Shown here: positions 58,173-64,000 of the stretch, piece by piece
Layout: each line of letters starts with the position of its first letter
Numbering within the stretch: the stretch's first letter is position 1
Assembly (NCBI GenBank): GCA_013391845.1
Contig: CP058414.1
Location: 951,501-1,015,500, forward strand
DNA from: Pseudoalteromonas shioyasakiensis
Lineage (GTDB): Bacteria; Pseudomonadota; Gammaproteobacteria; Enterobacterales; Alteromonadaceae
Length of the DNA stretch: 64,000 nt
Direction: 5' to 3'
Made by a program: the position numbers and the translations under genes
Notes under the pieces: model-generated
The model's database searches: none
What the model saw: the letters and a program-made list of their open reading frames with translations, nothing else
Told to the model about the DNA's origin: nothing

Positions 58173-59068
58173 TCTATTAGCCTTCGATATTTAAGGCCAT
58201 CTAAACCTTGCAGCCCACCAGTATGGACAGCAATAATGCGCGTTCCTTCACTAAAATAACCTTGTTCAATTAGTTGCCAAACGGCATAAAGCATTTTACC
58301 GCTATAAATAGGTTCAAGTGGGATTGCGTGTTGCTTAGTAAACGTTTGACAAAACTGCCACAAAGTATCGCTAAACTTTCCGTAGCCACCATCATGGAAA
58401 TCGCAAAGCAGCTGCCAGTTTTGCTGTAGCATTGCTTTATTGCTGAGCTGCTTTATTTCCTCAATTAAATAGTGAGCTTGCTTTAACACTGCCACACCTA
58501 ATAACTGAGTATGCTCTGGCATACCTTCAATTAAGCCCGCTAATGTGCCACCACTACCTGTTGGACAAACAAGCACATCACAACTTGGTAAGCTCTGTGC
58601 TAATTCTTTGCAGCCTAAAAGCGCTGCTGCGTTGGTGCCACCCTCGGGTAATATGTACGCATTAGGAAACTGCTTTTGTAATTTTGCCAAATAAGTTTGA
58701 TCGTGCCTTGAACGGTAAGTAATACGATTAACAGGGTGCAAGCTCATACCACATTGTTTAGCGTAATTTAGTGTTGGGTTTGCTTCATCTAATTCGGGGC
58801 CGCGGATAATACCATGGGTTTTAAAACCAAATAGTTTGCCTGCAGTGGCCGTAGCATGGATATGATTTGAAAACGCACCACCAAAAGTGAGTAACTCAGA
58901 TTTCCTCTGTTGTTTCATAGCATCTAAGTTAAATTTTAACTTACGCCATTTATTGCCACTAATTTGTGGGTGAATAAGATCATCACGCTTGATACTAAGG
59001 TGAATTTTACGTGCAGTTAGTAATGGGTGATTAACAGTTTGTATTGGTGATTCAAAGAAAGTGTACAC
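58169..59068 (-). CDS. PLP-dependent ACC deaminase / D-cysteine desulfhydrase family protein
   Basis: The 299-residue fold-type II PLP enzyme has the cofactor lysine in SGNKWRKLKFNL (about residues 37-48), the substrate loop TFGGAFSNHIHATA (about 62-75), PEGGTNAAALLGC and the phosphate-binding PTGSGGTLAGL (about 169-179). The family covers ACC deaminase and D-cysteine desulfhydrase; short bacterial forms like this are usually D-cysteine desulfhydrase-like, but the substrate is not decided. It overlaps the convergent csrD-like gene by 4 bases. Confidence 0.82.
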   Translation of the reverse strand: MYTFFESPIQTVNHPLLTARKIHLSIKRDDLIHPQISGNKWRKLKFNLDAMKQQRKSELLTFGGAFSNHIHATATAGKLFGFKTHGIIRGPELDEANPTLNYAKQCGMSLHPVNRITYRSRHDQTYLAKLQKQFPNAYILPEGGTNAAALLGCKELAQSLPSCDVLVCPTGSGGTLAGLIEGMPEHTQLLGVAVLKQAHYLIEEIKQLSNKAMLQQNWQLLCDFHDGGYGKFSDTLWQFCQTFTKQHAIPLEPIYSGKMLYAVWQLIEQGYFSEGTRIIAVHTGGLQGLDGLKYRRLID

Positions 59069-59304
59069 GGTATCATTCAGTAAAAAAACACATCCAATTG
59101 TAGCAAAGTTGTCTTACAGATAGAAATTAGTCAATTAAACCAAAATGATTTTGTTATTTACTGGCATCAACTAAGGTAATAGATGTAAACTCAGATAATA
59201 ATTGAACAAAGCTTGTGTTTTGCTTTGCAAGTACATAGCATAAGAGTTTAATTATAAAAAAATAATAATGACCAAATAATTGCCGCTTTTTGGGAATGGA
59301 ATAT

Positions 59305-61332
59305 ATGCGAATTGCTCCTTTATCTCTGTTAATTTCAGTTAGTTTGCTAGCAACTAGTGCATTTGCACAAGATACTGCTACGGTAACTGGCATTGAATCA
59401 GAGATCAGTAAAAAACAAGCCGAATACGATAACTCGACCCTAATCCTCGAAAAACACCTAAAAGAAGAAAGTCAGTTACAAAAACAACTCGAATTATTGC
59501 GCGCCCGCTCAACTGAGCTAGACAAAGAAAAGAATCAAGCGCTAGATGCAATGAACGAGATGTACCGCCGACTAATTGATGACCCAACCCTTGATATCAG
59601 CAATGCGCAGTCGCGCTATCAAAAAGCGGTTGTTGATCACAAACAAAACAAAGATGATATTTCGATGCAATTGGCGGCAATTGCTTCACATAGAAAAGAC
59701 ATTGAGCAAATTCGTGTATCAAAACATACACAGTTAAACACCTTAGAAAGTTTAAAAGAGCAGTTAGCAACGGCACGTGTTGAGCGTTTACGTAACGAAT
59801 TCACTCGTGAAGGCACATTAGAGGTTAATCACACAATTAACTGTAAGCGCACTGAAACACTTGCTGCATGTGAACAGCGCGGCCAGCAAATGGGCTTACA
59901 AAAAGCCACTAAACGTTTTGTAGACCAAATTTTTGCTAACTTAACTGAAGAGCGTTTAGTTGAACCAAAACGCAACCTTGCTGGTGCACAAGTTAAGATT
60001 TTAAGTAGCCATGTAGTGAATAGCGCTTTTAGTGGGCAAGGTAACTACAACGTTAACTTAAGCGTGACGATGCGCGGTGATGTAAATAGTAGCCGTTTAT
60101 GTAGCTTACTTAATTTAGACAACCGTTTTTGTGCAGACTATGGCACACCTTTAGCTGGAAACTTTCAGCCAAGCTACGGGACCACATATTCAGATAGTCA
60201 GTTAACATTCAGTGATCCTCAGGATAATGGGCAGGTGGTATCGGTTTCACGTATGAGTGAACAACCTGTAAGCGATTACTCTGTAAAAAAGCCAATAAAG
60301 GTTGAACCATTACCTGATCTAAAAAAATCTAAAATGGTTGAATTAACACTGCGTTCAAATGTTTATGATGACGAAGTGTTTATTGATGGTGTGAGCTATG
60401 GCGCAACTAGGTTAACGACATCATTACCAAAAGGTTTCCATGAAATTGAAATTCGCAAACGAGGCTACAAAAGCTATAAAGCGCGAATTGATCTGCGTAA
60501 AGCGCAAACAATTAATGCAAATCTAGTGAAAGTACCAGAACCAGTTGTTGCTGAGGTTACTACGGCACCAACTCAACCAGTAATAGCACCCGTTGCAAGT
60601 ATTGTTAATAAAACCAGCTCTGCCAGCATTGTGGTTATACCCGCTGGTAAATTTAAGATGGGTGATATTAACGGCAACGGTTTAGCGAATGAACGTCCAG
60701 TGGTAGAAAAAACCATTGCTAATTCATTTGCAATGCAAAGCAAAGAAGTAAGCGTTGGCGAGTATGAGCAATTCGTTGCGAATACGGGCTACAAAACAGA
60801 AGCAGAAAAAGATCGCGGCTGTGCGTATTACTTAAATGGTGAACCAGTGTGGGAAGCAACCCTAAACTGGCGTAACCCAGGCTTTGATCAAGAAAGTGAT
60901 TTTCCGGCGGTTTGTTTAACTTACAATGATGCCAAAGCGTATGCAGATTGGTTATCGGGTCAAACAGGCCAGTTATTTCGTTTACCCAATGAGGTTGAGT
61001 GGGAGTACGCTGCACGCGCAGGTAAAGAAACTGAATACCCTTGGGGTAACGAAATTGGAAAGAATCTAGCGAACTGTGGCTGGTGTGGTAGCGAATGGTC
61101 AAATAAGAGCGCTGCACCAACAGGATCGTTTTCTCCTAACGCATTTGGCCTATACGATACAGTAGGTAATGTGTGGGAATGGACAAACAAAAAGTCAGGA
61201 CAGTCTGATGTGGCTGTTCGAGGCGGTGCATGGAATTTTGCCCCTAGCCTAGCACGTGTATCAACGCGCTTAATCTTAGCGCCTGATTTCCGTGCAAACT
61301 ATATCGGTTTCCGTTTAGTACGCGAACGATAG
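59305..61332 (+). CDS. Exported coiled-coil / PEGA / SUMF1-domain protein
   Basis: From ATG 59305 the 675-residue protein has a signal peptide (MRIAPLSLLISVSLLATSAF), a long coiled coil (about residues 25-165), a beta region with paired Cys (CKRTETLAAC, SRLCSLLNLDNRFC), a PEGA-type module (about 350-410; VYDDEVFIDGVSYGATRLTT) and a C-terminal SUMF1/FGE-like domain (about 445-675; VVIPAGKFKMGD, FRLPNEVEWEYAARAG, GLYDTVGNVWEWT, VRGGAWNFAP). The Cys pair of true formylglycine-generating enzymes is missing from the RGGAWNFAPSLARVSTRL stretch, so a binding or structural role is likelier. An in-frame TTG at 59290 is less convincing. Confidence 0.82.
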   Translation: MRIAPLSLLISVSLLATSAFAQDTATVTGIESEISKKQAEYDNSTLILEKHLKEESQLQKQLELLRARSTELDKEKNQALDAMNEMYRRLIDDPTLDISNAQSRYQKAVVDHKQNKDDISMQLAAIASHRKDIEQIRVSKHTQLNTLESLKEQLATARVERLRNEFTREGTLEVNHTINCKRTETLAACEQRGQQMGLQKATKRFVDQIFANLTEERLVEPKRNLAGAQVKILSSHVVNSAFSGQGNYNVNLSVTMRGDVNSSRLCSLLNLDNRFCADYGTPLAGNFQPSYGTTYSDSQLTFSDPQDNGQVVSVSRMSEQPVSDYSVKKPIKVEPLPDLKKSKMVELTLRSNVYDDEVFIDGVSYGATRLTTSLPKGFHEIEIRKRGYKSYKARIDLRKAQTINANLVKVPEPVVAEVTTAPTQPVIAPVASIVNKTSSASIVVIPAGKFKMGDINGNGLANERPVVEKTIANSFAMQSKEVSVGEYEQFVANTGYKTEAEKDRGCAYYLNGEPVWEATLNWRNPGFDQESDFPAVCLTYNDAKAYADWLSGQTGQLFRLPNEVEWEYAARAGKETEYPWGNEIGKNLANCGWCGSEWSNKSAAPTGSFSPNAFGLYDTVGNVWEWTNKKSGQSDVAVRGGAWNFAPSLARVSTRLILAPDFRANYIGFRLVRER

Positions 61333-61339
61333 GAATTTG

Positions 61340-61368
61340 AAAAGGAAGCAATGGATGCTTCCTTTTTT
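61340..61368 (+). terminator. Terminator upstream of mreB
   Basis: AAAAGGAAGCA-(ATGGA)-TGCTTCCTTTTTT lies 8 bases after the SUMF1-domain gene and separates it from mreBCD. Confidence 0.9.
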
Positions 61369-61441
61369 AGCAATTTAAATAAAGCAGTTGCGCTTTCTCA
61401 TGATTAGCATGATAGAGTGAGAGCAGCTAGTATAAGAATGA

Positions 61442-62508
<1,067 letters not shown>

Positions 62509-62509
<1 letters not shown>

Positions 62510-63351
62510 TGAAGTTACTGTTTGGTCGTACCATCTCTTTGCAACTGCGACTTTTTGTCGCAGTGCTTTTGAGTGTCGTGTTGATCGTGGGCGATCGCTA
62601 CACTCAAGGTGGTACAACAATCCGCACTAGTTTAAATACCCTAGTTAGCCCACTTATTTATCTTGCCAATTTACCCTATGAGTTATTTAGTATTGGCGCG
62701 AAGAATCTGCACACCCGCGAACAGCTATTAACTGAAAACGAAGCGTTAAAAAAGAAGCAGTTACTACAAAGCGAACAACTACAACAATTGCAATTTTTAT
62801 CTCGTGAAAACGATAAGTTACGAGCGTTACTGGGTTCATCAGCTAAACAATCAAATCGTAAAATCATTGCACAAGTACTCTCTGTTCACTCTAATCCGTA
62901 TAGCCATCAGGTGGTTATTAACCGTGGCACAACTGATGGTCTAAGTGAAGGTCAAGCCGTCATTGACGAAATGGGGGTTGTGGGGCAAATCACTCAAGTG
63001 GGCTCGACTACTTCTCGAGTACTACTGATGACAGATACAACCCATGCCACACCAGTGCGTATTCTACGTAACGATGTGCGAACCGTAGTTGAAGGGATTG
63101 GCAAAATTAACGTAGTAAAGCTTTCGCACGTTCCGCATAGCCTTGATGTTCGCATTGGCGATATTCTGGTTACCTCAGGTCTGGGGGGCACGTTCCCAGA
63201 GGGGTATCCGGTTGCAGTGGTGACCGAAATTAACCGCGATGAAGGGCGTCCGTTTGCACAAGTTTATGCTGAACCCATTGCACAACTCGATCGTATTCGC
63301 TTATTGGTTGTGCTGTGGCGTAATCAGCAGGAGAGCATGAGCAATGAATAG
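62509..63351 (+). CDS. mreC: Rod shape-determining protein MreC
   Basis: MreC is a bitopic inner-membrane protein that activates PBP2-RodA. The 280-residue protein has a membrane helix (about residues 12-30), a periplasmic coiled coil (about 75-115; EQLLTENEALKKKQLLQSEQ) and a two-lobed beta domain (VINRGTTDGLSEGQAVIDEM, GLGGTFPEGYPVAVVTEI). It starts on the last base of mreB and overlaps mreD by 8 bases. Confidence 0.96.
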
Positions 63352-63823
63352 TCGTCACTCTTTGCTGATTGCTATCAGTATTTTCTTTGCATTGGTTATG
63401 GCGTTAATGCCGTTACCGATTTCGTTTGAGCCCTATCGTCCAGATTGGGTGTTAATGGTATTAATGTATTGGTCATTAGCGGTGCCACACCGTTTAAATA
63501 TTGGCACAGCTTGGGTGGTTGGTTTATTGATGGACCTTGCATCAGGATCGCCATTAGGTGTGAACTCACTGACTTATTCGGTGTGTATATTTATCACTGC
63601 TAGTAACTTCCAAAAAATTAGAAACTTTTCTTTATGGCAGCAAAGTATATTAATTGCTTTGTTTTTAACGCTTTATCACCTCATGCAGTTTTGGCTTAAC
63701 CACTTTTTAATGGGCGTTTACTTTAGCCCCCATTATATGTGGCCAGTGCTAACCGGCATGCTTTGTTGGTGGTGGATTTTCTTAATTTTGCGTAAATATC
63801 GCCGTCATTTCAGGATTAGATAA
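63344..63823 (+). CDS. mreD: Rod shape-determining protein MreD
   Basis: MreD is a small polytopic membrane protein of the elongasome. The 159-residue product has about five membrane helices and the family stretch RPDWVLMVLMYWSLAVPHRL followed by GLLMDLASGSPLGVNSLTY. It overlaps mreC at its start and maf by one base at its end. Confidence 0.95.
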   Translation: MNSRHSLLIAISIFFALVMALMPLPISFEPYRPDWVLMVLMYWSLAVPHRLNIGTAWVVGLLMDLASGSPLGVNSLTYSVCIFITASNFQKIRNFSLWQQSILIALFLTLYHLMQFWLNHFLMGVYFSPHYMWPVLTGMLCWWWIFLILRKYRRHFRIR

Positions 63824-64000
63824 TGCAAACCGCAATTTATTTGGCGTCTGCATCACCGCGCCGAAAAGAGTTGCTCAGCCAACTTGGCGTTGAGTTTTCT
63901 CAATTTAGCGTTGATGCAGATGAAAGCCAGTTCCCAAACGAAGCCCCTCGTGACTATGTAGAGCGTCTTGCCAGACTCAAGGCACAATCAGGCGTAGCTA
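63823..64000 (+). CDS. maf: Maf-like nucleotide pyrophosphatase YhdE (3' truncated)
   Basis: Maf proteins hydrolyse non-canonical or excess nucleoside triphosphates (dTTP/UTP for YhdE) and affect septation when overproduced. Fifty-nine codons are visible, beginning MQTAIYLASASPRRKELLSQ, which contains the family signature SASPRRKELL, and continuing YVERLARLKAQSG; the window ends there. The start shares a base with the mreD stop. The order mreD-maf is universal in related genomes. Confidence 0.93.
   Translation, partial: MQTAIYLASASPRRKELLSQLGVEFSQFSVDADESQFPNEAPRDYVERLARLKAQSGVA

Overview
The window reads as ordinary chromosome of a marine gammaproteobacterium of the Alteromonadales, most likely Pseudoalteromonas. 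This rests on gene order, on protein wording close to Vibrio, Shewanella and E. coli homologues, on moderate-to-low GC and on several dispersed hairpin repeats. No database search was run, so the genus is inference. No rRNA, tRNA, CRISPR array, transposase or prophage was seen.

Layout. 1-7 kb: 3' part of murA, then the envelope-stress proteases degS and degQ, zapG, zapE and the ribosomal pair rplM-rpsI. 7-11 kb: a DUF1707/LiaF-like protein, an OsmY-like BON protein, a 52-codon Pmp3-family membrane peptide, a GGA-rich transcript that looks like a CsrB/RsmB-type regulatory RNA, and a dCache chemoreceptor. 11-22 kb: an SDR protein, hutC/hutI with a clear operator, a degenerate GGDEF-EAL membrane protein, hutG-rraA, a PAP2 phosphatase overlapping an MJ1255-type glycosyltransferase, and an HBM chemoreceptor. 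22-34 kb: DUF971, hslUV, a short ftsN, priA, rpmE, malic enzyme, metJ and metBL with MetJ boxes; this order follows Vibrio cholerae. 33-48 kb: mrcA (PBP1A) divergent from pilMNOPQ, then aroK-aroB-damX-dam, two small membrane or exported proteins, and rpe-gph-trpS. 48-56 kb: a TraB/GumN protein, small unknowns, an orphan membrane protein, uvrA, a YajR-like MFS transporter and ssb. 56-64 kb: a CsrD/MshH-like protein, a PLP enzyme, a coiled-coil/PEGA/SUMF1 protein, mreBCD and the start of maf.

How the genes work together. Cell-envelope construction dominates: murA, mrcA, mreBCD, the SPOR proteins FtsN and DamX, ZapE, ZapG, and the DegS/DegQ quality-control proteases. Type IV pilus assembly (pilMNOPQ) and two chemoreceptors add surface behaviour. 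The Csr circuit may be represented twice: by the candidate CsrB-like sponge RNA at 8.7-9.1 kb and by the CsrD-like protein at 56-58 kb, a family that controls turnover of such RNAs in E. coli.

Points most worth attention are the CsrB-like RNA, which hosts two tempting but probably spurious small ORFs; a one-base frameshift that cuts the conserved C-terminal tail off PBP1A; a 162-bp palindromic element with two 40-bp derivatives; a second, unrelated 162-bp hairpin element; and the apparent absence of an MSHA pilus locus between the csrD/mshH-like gene and mreB.
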